From NCBI RefSeq assembly GCF_000764305.2, contig NW_025934881.1, positions 124,001 to 188,000 of the forward strand: a DNA stretch of 64,000 nt. The letters run 5' to 3'. Source of the DNA: Hyalella azteca. Lineage: Eukaryota; Arthropoda; Malacostraca; Amphipoda; Hyalellidae. Positions 48,847 through 59,161 of this stretch are shown here, piece after piece (the stretch's first letter is position 1; every line of letters begins with the position of its first letter). The translations under genes were made by a program, and so were the position numbers. The notes below the pieces were generated by a model. That model had not been told where the DNA came from. It searched no databases and was given only the letters and a program-made list of their open reading frames with translations.

Positions 48847-50190
48847 ATGACGCCTAGGTCGTGTTGTTTAAAATTGAAATTAGAATTTACGAAAAAAGTG
48901 TTAGTTTTACTACTCACCGTTTACATCACATGGTGTTTACTGACTCAAATATGTTGGCTGCACGATCGAAATACCATGGAAGATGCACCATTCAGAGACG
49001 AACATCCATTGGTACAACTGGTGTTGCTGGTGCGCAACAAGGCTCCAGTTCTTCCATATGTACTGAGTCACATTAACGCTCTACAATATCCAAAGAGGCG
49101 CATTATCCTCTACATTCGCGCAGATCACTGCCATGATCGCTCCATAGATATCCTGCAAGACTGGCTTCATCATGTTGCTCATGAGTACAACAAAACTGAC
49201 GTGGCTCTAGATCAGACAAAACGCAAGTTCCGTGGCGATGACAATCCTAGAGTGTATTATACTCAGTCCTATAAACATATCATCAAACTCAAAGAAGATG
49301 CCATGAGCGAAGCAAAGAATAATAAGGCAGACTTCCTCCTGCTTTTGGATGCAGATGTGGTCTTAACATATACCAATTTAATCGAACATTTGATCGCACA
49401 GGGAAAGCCCGTTATAGGACCGCTCTTGAATTATGCCGGAGACATTCATCGCAGTAACTTCTGGCTCCATTACAATCAAGACATATGGAGGAACGAACAC
49501 GATCAGCACGATTCCGACCTGAATGGTTGGGTTACATGGGAGTTCATGTATAGGTACCAAAGAAAATGCGTTCCAGTGGCACTCGTTCATTCATGTTTGT
49601 TAATACATTTAAGAGATCCAATAGTCTCAGGGATAAGTTTTTCTGTTGCACAAGCGCAATTAGAAGACATGAAGCCTACGGATGATTTGACGAGTTTTGC
49701 AGAGTATGCAAAGCAGAATAACGTAACAGTTTGGGCGTGCAACTTCGAGCGCTACGGCCTGACTCTCCCTCTCACATCTGACCAAACAGACGAAGAAGTT
49801 CAGCTAGAAACTGAGGATCTCCTACTCAATCTGGTGGATCTTAACTACATTCCACTTCCTCAATATTTTTTGAAGTATGTCCAACTTGAAAAGAGAAATT
49901 ATGATCTACTCGGATTCGATGAAATATATTATATTAACTTGGATAGACGCCCTAAAAGAAGAGACGCCATGGAAAAGAAGTTCGAAATCGCCAGGATTGG
50001 ACCGTTGACCCGAGTACCGGCTGTGGACGGACGCGATCTGAACGAATCATACCTCATCGACAACAATATCAGGCAAAACGAAATGTTTTGGAGCCCAGTG
50101 AATGGAGGGAAACTTACGATGGGAGAGATCGGATGCTTTTTAAGTCATTATAAAATTTGGATGGACGTTATTAAGAAAAAACATAGCAAG
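48847..50190 (+). CDS. GT25 gene A exon 1
   Basis: 448 codons, from the anchor segment to WMDVIKKKHSK. The frame runs on only ten codons past the donor to a stop at 50218-50220. Confidence 0.88.
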
Positions 50191-52524
50191 GTCTGTTATG
50201 AAGCTGAAATAGCATGTTAGCCTAAATATGCTCAAAGCAATTATGTGAATGTGTCTAAAGCATGCTTCAGTCAAACAGTTGAAAAATATTATATTATGAG
50301 TAATGTATAACAGGAATAATTGTTTACGCGTTGCCAAATTTGTGTGAAAAATGCGAAAATTCGTTACGCTCAACAAGCTGAAGTTTCAAAAATAAATTTA
50401 ATTAAATAAACGTCAATCTGGACCTTGACTTTTATTTTTTCGATAGAAAAATTATTACAAGTGAACTATGTAATATTACTTCGCGCCAGTCATTAAATTT
50501 TTTCTCAAGCCAAATTTTTCTGCGTTCCTCGTGCAGGTGTTGATTCTGGAAGATGATTTTTGGTTTCACTCCAAGTTTCGGCTGCGCGTGTACAAGTTAC
50601 ATGAAGAAATTAGACGCCTGAATCTTCAGTGGGATACCATAGCTTTGGCAAGAGTCAATGAACTGGACGATGAAAAACTGGTAAGTCTTTTGTACAATTT
50701 TGTACGAAAAATTTAATAATTTAGTTCGTTGTGGAACAAGGAACTGTGCATATAAAAAACGATGGCATTATCAAATGCGACTGGAATGTAATTAATGATA
50801 TCATGAACAAGGAAGAAACTATGCTACTGCATGCAGAAAACAAGGCTTACAAACAGCTACTAATTATTTACATAATAATTTATCATGATGAGACTACCTA
50901 ATTTAAAATTACAAAACACTTAATTCCAGCTAGAATCTGAAGTCGCGAAGTATATCCTTCCGCGATGATTCATCATAGTTGTCTTCCTAATACAGTTGGC
51001 TGGCATTATATAGTACAATATATAATATTATGTATATTCTAAAGTGAAATTTCAGGTGCTGATACTTGAATTAACCGAGTCTTCGTCATAGTTTTAAGCC
51101 AAAATTACTAATTGCCACGATCTTCTGCAGCAGTATTTTGACTCGATTTTCCTTGTAGCTATTCTGACTCGACTTGGTAGTGCAATACACCGAAGATAAT
51201 TCGACTCATTCACTAATTTATTCTACTTGATAATTCGATCACAACTTTCAATTAGACGAGGTTGTGAATGATCCCTGTTCTAGCTCGCTGGCTCGGAGTA
51301 CATCTTACAGCCGATGTTCTACCAGTGGATGTTGGCTTACATGCTCAGCTTCGAGGGAGCCAAGAAACTTTTGGCCCCTAAACCTCTTTCGAATATGATT
51401 CCAGCGGACCTTTACATAACTGTTCTGGCGGGACAACTTCCAATGGTAATAACATTTCCTACAATGATCTGATTGTATCATTTTTCGCTCTAAATTAATT
51501 TTATCAGAGAGCTCACAGGATTCTCATTATTCCCATATCTTACACGCCAGTTGTTAGCGAATTAAGTGGAATGAAATGCAACTGCATTAATTATTAACGG
51601 CTGATATGTAATATTAGTTGATGGTTCGCGGCTAGCAGCTGGTACCGGTGCGCCGCAACTCAAAAAGACCTCCAATTTTGTTCCCTCCATCACACCGCAG
51701 TTTTGGAATAAGTAATCTCTAAGAATACTAAATTAGCATGTTAAGAAATAGAGTAGTGTATAATGTATATGCCCATAACCTATTTTTAGTCTCGTCTTTT
51801 GAAAAAGGTCGTATTCATTTATTCATTTTATCCCTTTACAATGAATATAATCAAGTTGGTCAATAAAAAATTAGAGCTCCTGAACACACACGCGCTTACG
51901 ACACACTTACCATGTCACTGCAGAACCTTGTTTGGGCAACTCATGCAAATTGTACAAAGAATCATCGAACGTTGTTCTCTGGTATGAAGAAAATGCATTG
52001 CTCCATTATTTCAATTTAACATGCGCAATAGATGTAAAAGAACTATACACGGAATCCGAATAATTCTTTAGATTTTTTAAGTTCAGAAATTAACCTGAGC
52101 CTGAGATACAGCGACCAGAGAGTATCATCTCAAACTAGTCATAGAATAATAGTATAAGAGGCTGCAGAGTTTATCCTGTTAAAAACATAATGAGAACCAA
52201 TTTTCATTACACGAGTCGAAGCGGACAAGCATACTTCATACATTTTCAGCTACAGATTTTAGGGGCTTTTCCAATTTTTTCCGAGCTCTCTATGAGGAGT
52301 TTACAAATGGAAAGTACACCTTTTCACTGAATTACGGTAAATAACTCAGAAAGCTTTACACTTTGTTTCAGGACTTTGCATGGACTTACCAGAACCACAA
52401 CCTACTGAGCTACTCATCCCACCCCACTTTCGGCTACCCTGTGTACATAGACGGCGCTGACTCTGCCTTTCTAAGCGACACGCAAGAACGGGAATCTGTA
52501 ACGGAAGATCTTAACGATACATGA
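48847..52524 (+). CDS. GT25 procollagen galactosyltransferase-like protein A, four exons
   Basis: Exons 48847-50190, 50537-50680, 51284-51445 and 52372-52524 join in phase 0 into 600 residues, close to human COLGALT1 (about 622). The family transfers galactose from UDP-galactose to hydroxylysine of collagen-like proteins in the ER. A hydrophobic segment at residues ~15-34 looks like a signal anchor. The N-terminal domain has VQLVLLVRNKAPVLPYVLSH and a DAD metal motif (LLLLDADVV, ~168). The C-terminal GT25 domain has YYINLDRRPKRR (~360), GEIGCFLSHYKIW and LILEDDF (~451). The 48847 start is preferred because the paralogue starts there; an in-frame ATG at 48763 adds 28 residues. There is no KDEL/RDEL end (it stops EDLNDT). 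The exon 1 donor is a weak AAG|GTCTGT. Activity on collagen is inferred from family only. Confidence 0.92.
50537..50680 (+). CDS. GT25 gene A exon 2
   Basis: 48 codons. Acceptor CGTGCAG|GTG, then VLILEDDFWFHSKFRLRVYK, ending NELDDEKL before GTAAGT. It carries the second acidic metal-binding-type motif. Confidence 0.9.
51284..51445 (+). CDS. GT25 gene A exon 3
   Basis: 54 codons. Acceptor TGTTCTAG|, then LAGSEYILQPMFYQWMLAYM, then EGAKKLLAPKPL and IPADLYITVLAGQLPM before GTAATA. It matches the family region upstream of the VDEFLP-type motif. Confidence 0.9.
52372..52524 (+). CDS. GT25 gene A exon 4 with stop
   Basis: 50 codons and TGA. Acceptor TTTGTTTCAG|, then DFAWTYQNHNLLSYSSHPTF, ending FLSDTQERESVTEDLNDT. 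Confidence 0.88.
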   Translation, partial: DFAWTYQNHNLLSYSSHPTFGYPVYIDGADSAFLSDTQERESVTEDLNDT

Positions 52525-52552
52525 AAATACATAGAAAAGGATAAAATTACAT

Positions 52553-52726
52553 GGAAAAAATATAACTCAGTACTCACTGCAGTGAGTGACAGAGAGCGCA
52601 TTTTCTCGTCGACGAAAACTTGAGATCACGGACAGACGGACGGACGGACAGACAGAAAGACGGACGGACGGACATAGCGAGCACAATAGTGCATTTTTTC
52701 CATAAATGAGAAAATGCGCTAAAAAG
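52553..52726 (+). mobile_element. short foldback element with ACGG microsatellite, copy C
   Basis: It starts 28 bp after the GT25 gene A stop codon, so it is probably in its 3' untranslated region. It has CTCACTGCAGTGAG, GAGCGCATTTTCTCGTCGAC, a long GACGGACG run and the end CATAAATGAGAAAATGCGCT. GCGCATTTTCTC and GAGAAAATGCGC at the two sides form an internal inverted repeat. Confidence 0.82.
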
Positions 52727-53682
52727 AGTCTTGTTGAATCAACTCCTTTTAACCATTTATGAAATAATTTTTGAATGTTTACCATATTTTATAAATAGAT
52801 ACATTTCTATACAACCTATTGTGGTAAAGATTGCAAAGTTAAACTTTTTCCCAAGTTTGACGGACTGTTTATTAGTACGACCTCATCAGCTCGTACAGGT
52901 TAAATGGAACTGATGGAGTCAATTGATACTCATAATTCCTACACAAAATTGCCCAAATCAAAGCAACGATTAACTTAAAACAGTTAGACACAAAGTTAAT
53001 TATTTTGTGTGCCATCTTGTAATCAATGGAAATGGTGAAAACGAATTTGTATAGCTGTATAGCTGCGGCTTGAATATATGTTAAGGTTATACTCATTCGT
53101 GAAATTGTACGTATGCGCAATTTCGTATGTTAGTGTTTCGTACGAATGTTTTCATTTAGCGTATAAAATAAGCGTAGAGATATAATTAAATTATCCGTAC
53201 TGTCAATAGACCGACAGTATATGAGTTCTTAAAGGTTCCATTCGTAGTCGGGAAACCGCTTTTCACAAAGCAGACACAGAAGTGTGTAGGTTCCTATTAA
53301 TAATATTGCGAAAACTTATACCTCACTCAATACAAACAAACAGCTAGTATGTGAAAAGGAAGTATTTCTTCTCGCCGATAATTATTTTGAATTTCTTGTC
53401 GTTTTCCCGGAATTATTTGATCGACAGAAATTACTGCCAGAGTCGTGGGAAAATTTGAGTGTTCAAATTTAGCGTCTCTTGAAGAATCATTAAAATATTT
53501 ATGTTTCTTATCGATAGTAAATTTAATGAAGTATATTAAAAGCCTCGCTCATGTCTGTCGATGATTAAAATTTATTAACATAGTGTTCATTCAGACTGTG
53601 GTTCACTGATAAATTATATTCGTGTGAGAATTGGCACTTCCTAATTTGGGGTAAAGTTACCGTAATGCGATTCGTACCACTC
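52727..53682. other. intergenic, nothing recognised
   Basis: AT-rich, no gene or element recognised. Confidence 0.45.
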
Positions 53683-53935
53683 GACTGGGCAGAGTGGCCC
53701 AATGGTTAAAGTTCAGAGTACCGAGATTGGAGCCGGGTTCGATCCCATGTGCGCCAGTTTCTGGTCAGAATCGGCAAGGAGGCCGGGCGGTTAAGCAAAG
53801 AAAATTTGTAGCAGTGAGTTGCGAGTTCAAGCCCGCAACATGCTGTGGCTGTTCTGCGATGTTAAGAATCTGCGACAGGCCTATGGTCTAATGAACGCTG
53901 AAACCGCTATACTGTTATCATATATCTGAATAATT
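53683..53935 (+). mobile_element. tRNA-derived SINE
   Basis: The head has a tRNA-like A box (GCAGAGTGGCCCAATGG) and a perfect-looking B box (GGGTTCGATCCC) about 50 bp on, as in Pol III promoters. A second tRNA-like module follows (GCCGGGCGGTTAAGC and GAGTTCAAGCCCGC). The tail GAATCTGCGACAGGCC resembles the end of the nearby LINE (GAATCGGCAACAGGCC). The fold does not make a complete tRNA and no CCA-adjacent acceptor stem is evident, so this is a retroposon, not a tRNA gene. Confidence 0.72.
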
Positions 53936-54150
53936 ATGAGTTGGCTTAAAATTTCTCGTCTGAGTAAAAATTAGAAAATGTTTTATTGACAAGTTGCCAT
54001 CACTCAGTCCGGAATGAATTGAGTACGGCAGTATGGACCCGCAGTTTACTTGCAGCATCTCCCGTTACAAGCAGGCTTCTAGATTAAAATAATGGATAGA
54101 CATTTGTATACACTATACAGGGATAGCGTATCAGTTGAAAAGTGTTATAG

Positions 54151-54536
54151 TTAGTTTATAGCCACGGCTATAAACTAAAAAAACTGCGTTGTAACACATC
54201 CATGCGACAACATTTCTTCTCACTTCGAGTCACCGACATGTGGAACAGCCTCCCAGATAGCATCGTTGACGCTAGCTCCAAGTATCCGAGTATGAACGCT
54301 TTCAAGAACAGACTAGACGAAGCTATGCAGGAGCATATGTTCAGTCTTAAAATGCCTAGCAAATTACGGACCAGGCAATAAGTCCAGCAGCTATCTCAAT
54401 CAATCGTCAGCTATGGAAAGATCGGGTTCCAAAGGCCGGATCCCTTGTGAATCAAGTCGCGAAAAAATACAAAAATAGGCAACAGGCCATGGGCCTATTT
54501 CTTCAGTGCCGACACTTCTATTATATTCTATAATAT
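54151..54536 (+). mobile_element. 5'-truncated LINE: reverse transcriptase C-terminus and 3' UTR
   Basis: The open frame to TAA 54379-54381 reads SHGYKLKKLRCNTSMRQHFF, then SLRVTDMWNSLPDSI and AFKNRLDE. This pattern (FFSxRVxxxWNSLP..VV...FKxRLD) ends many non-LTR retrotransposon ORF2 proteins. The shared 3' UTR (GGACCAGGCAATAAGTCCAG to GTGCCGACACTTC) and a TTCTAT-type tail follow. The rest of the element is missing, so it is inactive. A 28-nt inverted repeat (54151-54178) sits on its 5' junction. Confidence 0.85.
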
Positions 54537-55220
54537 GAAGCTTTATTCCTGAAAGGTATGAAATTTCTACGCGAGATTTCATAAAAAATCATGTTGTTAA
54601 CGATAGTTGCACGTTAAAGTATCATAACAAAATTTTGCCCAACTACTGACCAACAATTTTTATTTACCTGCGAATGTAATTAACGCGTTCATAATAATGC
54701 AATGCTACTCCTGGATTCGAATAATAATAATAATTTACACATAAAATAATTTTTTCTCGTACTGTAGATACAAAGGGCTAAGTTTCCCGTAGATTGCCGA
54801 GTAGGATTCCACTGACTCGAAGAGGCTCAACATAATTTTCCAACGAGTTAGGCAAGTCTTCTTCAGCTCACCACAGACCTGACCGATCACACAACACCTG
54901 CTTAATTAACTGTTCTGGGACCAGTTCATGCTCGTTTTTCGGCATTGCATGAAATAACTTGATCGACTCCTCTTCGAAATCGCCAGCGAACTCGAACGCA
55001 TACGCACTTTCGCGCAAAGGAACACCTCATTAGTCCCTCAATTTGGAACGTAACTTATTAGCAAGACATCGTGGCAGGAAACTTCGCAAATTTTTACATT
55101 GCTGATTTTTTATGAAAATAAACTTCCGAAAAATTAGGTTTCGGTTAGATTAAGATAGGTTAGGTTAGGATATGTTAAGATATATAATTCTAAGATATAG
55201 TCCTAAGATATATAATAAAA
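54537..55220. other. intergenic, nothing recognised
   Basis: AT-rich sequence with a GATAGGTTAGGTTAGGATA-like run near 55150-55200; no gene. Confidence 0.45.
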
Positions 55221-55475
55221 TAAAAGTGTCGGCACTGAAGAAATAGGCCCGGCCATGGCCTGTTGCCGATTCTTGTACTTTTCGTGACTTGATTCACAAG
55301 GGATCCGGCCTCTGGAACCCGATCTTTCCATAACTGACGATTGATTGAGATAGCTGATGGACTTATAGCCTGGTCCGTAATTTGCTAGGCATTCTAAGAC
55401 TGAACATATCATGGTTGAATTAATATTAATTCAACCATGGAACATATGATCCTGCATAGCTTCGTCTAGTCTGAT
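55221..55475 (-). mobile_element. LINE 3' fragment, inverted, interrupted by a palindrome
   Basis: Reverse-strand copy of the LINE tail and last ~25 codons seen at 54290-54536. A 30-bp palindrome at 55410-55439 plus an 8-bp duplication interrupts the coding part. The other end stops inside the AGACTAGACGAAGC block. Confidence 0.82.
55410..55439. mobile_element. 30-bp perfect palindrome with 8-bp target-site duplication
   Basis: CATGGTTGAATTAAT is followed directly by its exact reverse complement. GAACATAT flanks both sides (55402-55409 and 55440-55447), and removing one copy plus the palindrome restores the LINE sequence. The terminal 10 bases equal the TIR start of the MITE at 23490-23745, so it looks like a MITE reduced to its two ends. 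Confidence 0.85.
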
Positions 55476-56980
55476 CTTTATAATGTAATAGCAAATAGAG
55501 TAATTTAGCCAATTCTAAACAATCTCAACATGTCGGGACCTAACAAAAAATTTTTAAAATTTCATTCAACGAAAAAAGTAGCCACGTATAAATTTGCGAT
55601 GATTTCTTCCGTGGTGACTTACTTATAATTAGTTAGGTATGTTCATGCAGATCTGTTCAGAATTAAGAAACTTATGAGCTGAACAGTTGCGTTTATTATT
55701 TTAATCGAAAACAAAATTATAAAAATATCTGCAAATATTCCTGCCGCAACACATTGATAGTAATTAGGTAGTCATTTTTTTGAGATTTCATATTCGTTCG
55801 TTCAGAATTGAAAGACTTATAAGCTATTCAAAAGTTGCGTTTGAGTCTGTTGGCGAGTTCGAAGGTGAGTTCGGATGTGTCGATTTGGTCGTGAAAAATC
55901 TCTGAATAGTGTCATGAAAATTTACCAACAATTGAAGCAACACGAATCACTGTGTTGATCTGTCGTGAAATACATACTGAAGTGACAGTTCAAATTTGTT
56001 AATAAGGTAAAAATTACTATATTATACTTGTAATAATTACTATATTATTGATCTGCCTGGATCGGATTATCAAAACATGATAATTTGGTATAAAAGACCA
56101 ATTTACATCACGATGGAAAAATAGGATGAGAGTACCGTTAAGCAGTCTCTTCGATAATCGTCATGCCGACTGAAAACAAGTTTCGGTGACCGTAGCTTGA
56201 CTAGCAGGCAACGGGGCCGCGGCCGTCACTCAGAGTCTCAGGCTCTCAGGTCTCAGCGCAGCTTCAGTGTTCAGGCGGCGCTCGCAAAGATAAGATTGCG
56301 TTTGCCATTCGAATGTTTCGTTCTGAGAGTAACCCGTACATCTTCTTAATTTCATTCTTGTAAGGTTAACAAAAACAAGAGAATAGTCCAATTATACTGA
56401 GACGTAATAAATGTACTTCATAAATGTCATATTTCAGTTTCACTAGCTGGAGTTGGAATGTATTTTATTCGGTTAGCTGCAGTATTAGCCAGGTTAAGGT
56501 GTAGGCTACAATATTTTTTTCTGAACCATAGAGAAAATCCTCTAGTGAACAACACAACCATAATACTATTATAACGACAGTGACCCAGAAAATTTTAAAA
56601 TTTCATTAGTGTTCATACAAATCCCTTGTGTGAGATAGTTAACTACCCAATCACAAGAAAATCCTGGGTAGAAACTAGCACTTGCCACTACTGCACGGTG
56701 CAACTTCGGGTGACCTAATCATACTAATGTGCAGTGTCATGGACTGATTTTATTTATCGTTTTCTATCTTGACAGCCTAAGGACTTAGTTAACGCGGAAT
56801 TCAGCAGTTTTAAGAAATTTTGGTTCATGCGAAGGGTCTGATAAACAATGATTTGACATCAGTCCTCAATTATGTCTGACTGAGAGTATCTTATACACTG
56901 GACAGTGAGCATAACTGAGCAATGCTGCTGGGATACCTACATCTCAAATACGTAACAACAGAAAATGATGAGAGGTTGCC
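55476..56980. other. intergenic, upstream of GT25 gene B
   Basis: No gene recognised. A more GC-rich patch at 56195-56290 (GGGGCCGCGGCCGTCACTCA) is the best promoter or 5'-exon candidate in this interval. Confidence 0.35.
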
Positions 56981-58327
56981 ATGAAGGTCAAGTCTTGCTT
57001 TTCTAAATGGAAACTAAAATTGATTAACCAAATGATTGTTTGCGTAATGATGGCTCACATAACATGGTGGTTACTGACTCAATTATGTTGGTTGGATGTC
57101 GAAAATATCATGGAAGATGCACCATTCAGAGACGAACATCCATTGGTACAACTGGTGTTGCTGGTGCGCAACAAGGCTCCAGTTCTTCCATATGTACTGA
57201 GTCACATTCACGCTCTACAATATTCAAAGAGGCGCATTATCCTCTACATTCGCGCAGATCACTGCCATGATCGCTCTATAGATATCCTGCAGGACTGGCT
57301 TCATCATGTTGCTCATGAGTACAACAAAACTGATGTGGCTCTTGATCAGACAAAACGCAAGTTCCGTGGCGATGACAATCCTAGAATGTATTCTATACAG
57401 TCCTACAAACACGTTATAAAACTCAAGGAAGATGCCATGACCTATGCCAAAGATAATAATGTAGACTATGTCTTATTGTTGGATGCCGATGTGATCATCA
57501 CATACTCGAATCTTATTGATCATCTAATATCACAGAATAAAACGATTGTTGGACCACTTGTCCGATTTTCCACGAGCGAATACGAAGGCAACATATGGCC
57601 AAAGTTGAGCAAAGATTTGTGGCGAGATACATGGAAATTTGACGAGTTGAATCTCACGAGCGACAATGAAATGGAATTAGGCTATAGGAACGTGAAGCTG
57701 TGCACAAAAGTGGCTCTCGTTCATTCCTGCTTACTAATTAACATGAGAAAATCTTTTGTTGAGAAATTGACGTTTGATTACCTAAAGCTTGGACACACTG
57801 GCAAAGGAGGCAAGATTTTAGATGATCTAGTTAGCTTTGCTGTGTCTGCTGAAAATGCAGGCATCGATATGATCGTTTGTAACATGGAAAATTACGGCGT
57901 TCTGCTACCGTATACATCAGGACAGACGGATGAAATGTTTGTGCGTGAAGTCGAGGACATGCTTGTGAAGGCTGTGAACCCTAGGAGCTCTTGGCAGTCT
58001 GATACTGCCATCGGCTATGGTAAAACTGAACGAGACTTCCACAAGCTCAACATCGATGAAATATATTACATTAATCTTGATCGTCGCCCAGAGAGGAGGA
58101 AATCTATGGAGTTCAAGTTTCGTATCCTCCGACTCGGACCCGTAAAGCGAATACCTGCAGTGGACGGCAGGCAACTAGAAGATTCTTATCTTATTGAACG
58201 CAATATTAAAGCAGCAGAAGGCTACCGTAATACATTCGATGATTCTGAGTTAACCAAAGGCGAAATCGGGTGCTTCATGAGCCATCATCAAATCTGGGAA
58301 GATGTCGTTTCAAGGAATTTGTCCAAG
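56981..58327 (+). CDS. GT25 gene B exon 1
   Basis: Ends VVSRNLSK with donor AAG|GTAATT. The frame then stops at 58349-58351. 57109-57391 is nearly identical to gene A exon 1, while the rest is much more diverged. Confidence 0.88.
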
Positions 58328-59161
58328 GTAATTGGTGATTCGAAAGTGTGACCTATCATTTTCTCTTAGTACAAGTTTGAGTTTTGTGAGTTTATTTCGG
58401 TGACGTGATGTTCGACGGAGCATGTTGGCGCACTCTTTTTAAAAATTTACGCACACTTTATAAAATTTTCATTATAGTTTTTTTGCTACCCTGAATATAG
58501 AGAACTGTCAACATCATAGTGGTCATGTTTTATCAGGATCAATTTTCGAGACTCGGATTAAAAAAAAGTAAGTCGATATTACTCGATTTTGATTGAACAG
58601 AGCTGCGTTTTGTGTTCATAGAGCCGATACTACGCTACCGTAGTTCAGATTCATAAAACATTTTTGCTTCCGTTTTCATCGCCTTACATTTTATCGCTTT
58701 GATTGCTCTGTGAACCGAACTTACTCTTAATTTATTATTTTTAAATTTATGTAGTGATTTAGTGATAGAATGGAGCGATTTTGATGTTTTCAGGTGAAAT
58801 TTTTTGTAGGACTTATTGACTCTTTCTAGTGTGAAACTTGTGATAATTTGAATGAAAGCAATCAGTATCGAATATCAATTTCAAAGTTAAAAATTTAGTG
58901 GTTATTGAATATCTGTTGAACCTTACAGTGACTGACGACCTATATAGTTTCAAATTTAACATCAGTGTCATTTCGGTGGCTGGATAATTTATACATTTAT
59001 CTAATACTTGCCAGGTACTCGTGTTTGAAGATGACTTTTCTTTCCACTCGGGATTTCCAAGCAAAGTGGAAGACATTTTGTCTGAATTGAAGAGATTACG
59101 TTTATCTTGGGACATCATCAGCCTCTCGCGGTTGGGTCAACGCTACGAAATGGAGACGAAT
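56981..59161 (+). CDS. GT25 procollagen galactosyltransferase-like protein B, incomplete
   Basis: Exons 56981-58327 (449 codons) and 59015-59161 (49 codons) join in phase 0. The start MKVKSCFSKWKL aligns with the 48847 start of gene A and precedes a hydrophobic anchor (QMIVCVMMAHITWWLLTQLC). Family motifs are kept: LLLDADVIITY, YYINLDRRPERR, GEIGCFMSHHQIW and VLVFEDDFSFHS. Exon 2 ends at NV-type donor AAT|GTGAGG. Exons matching gene A exons 3-4 are not visible up to 64000, so they lie beyond the window, in the gap marked by N at 60286, or are lost. Position and structure make it a tandem paralogue of gene A; substrate is unknown. Confidence 0.88.
59015..59161 (+). CDS. GT25 gene B exon 2
   Basis: Acceptor ACTTGCCAG|, then VLVFEDDFSFHSGFPSKVED and LRLSWDIISLSRLGQRYEME. 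Phase 0 at both ends. Confidence 0.85.

Noticed and set aside
53683..53760. A tRNA gene
   Set aside because: A and B boxes are present, but there is no complete cloverleaf, and the sequence continues into a SINE body with a LINE-like tail.
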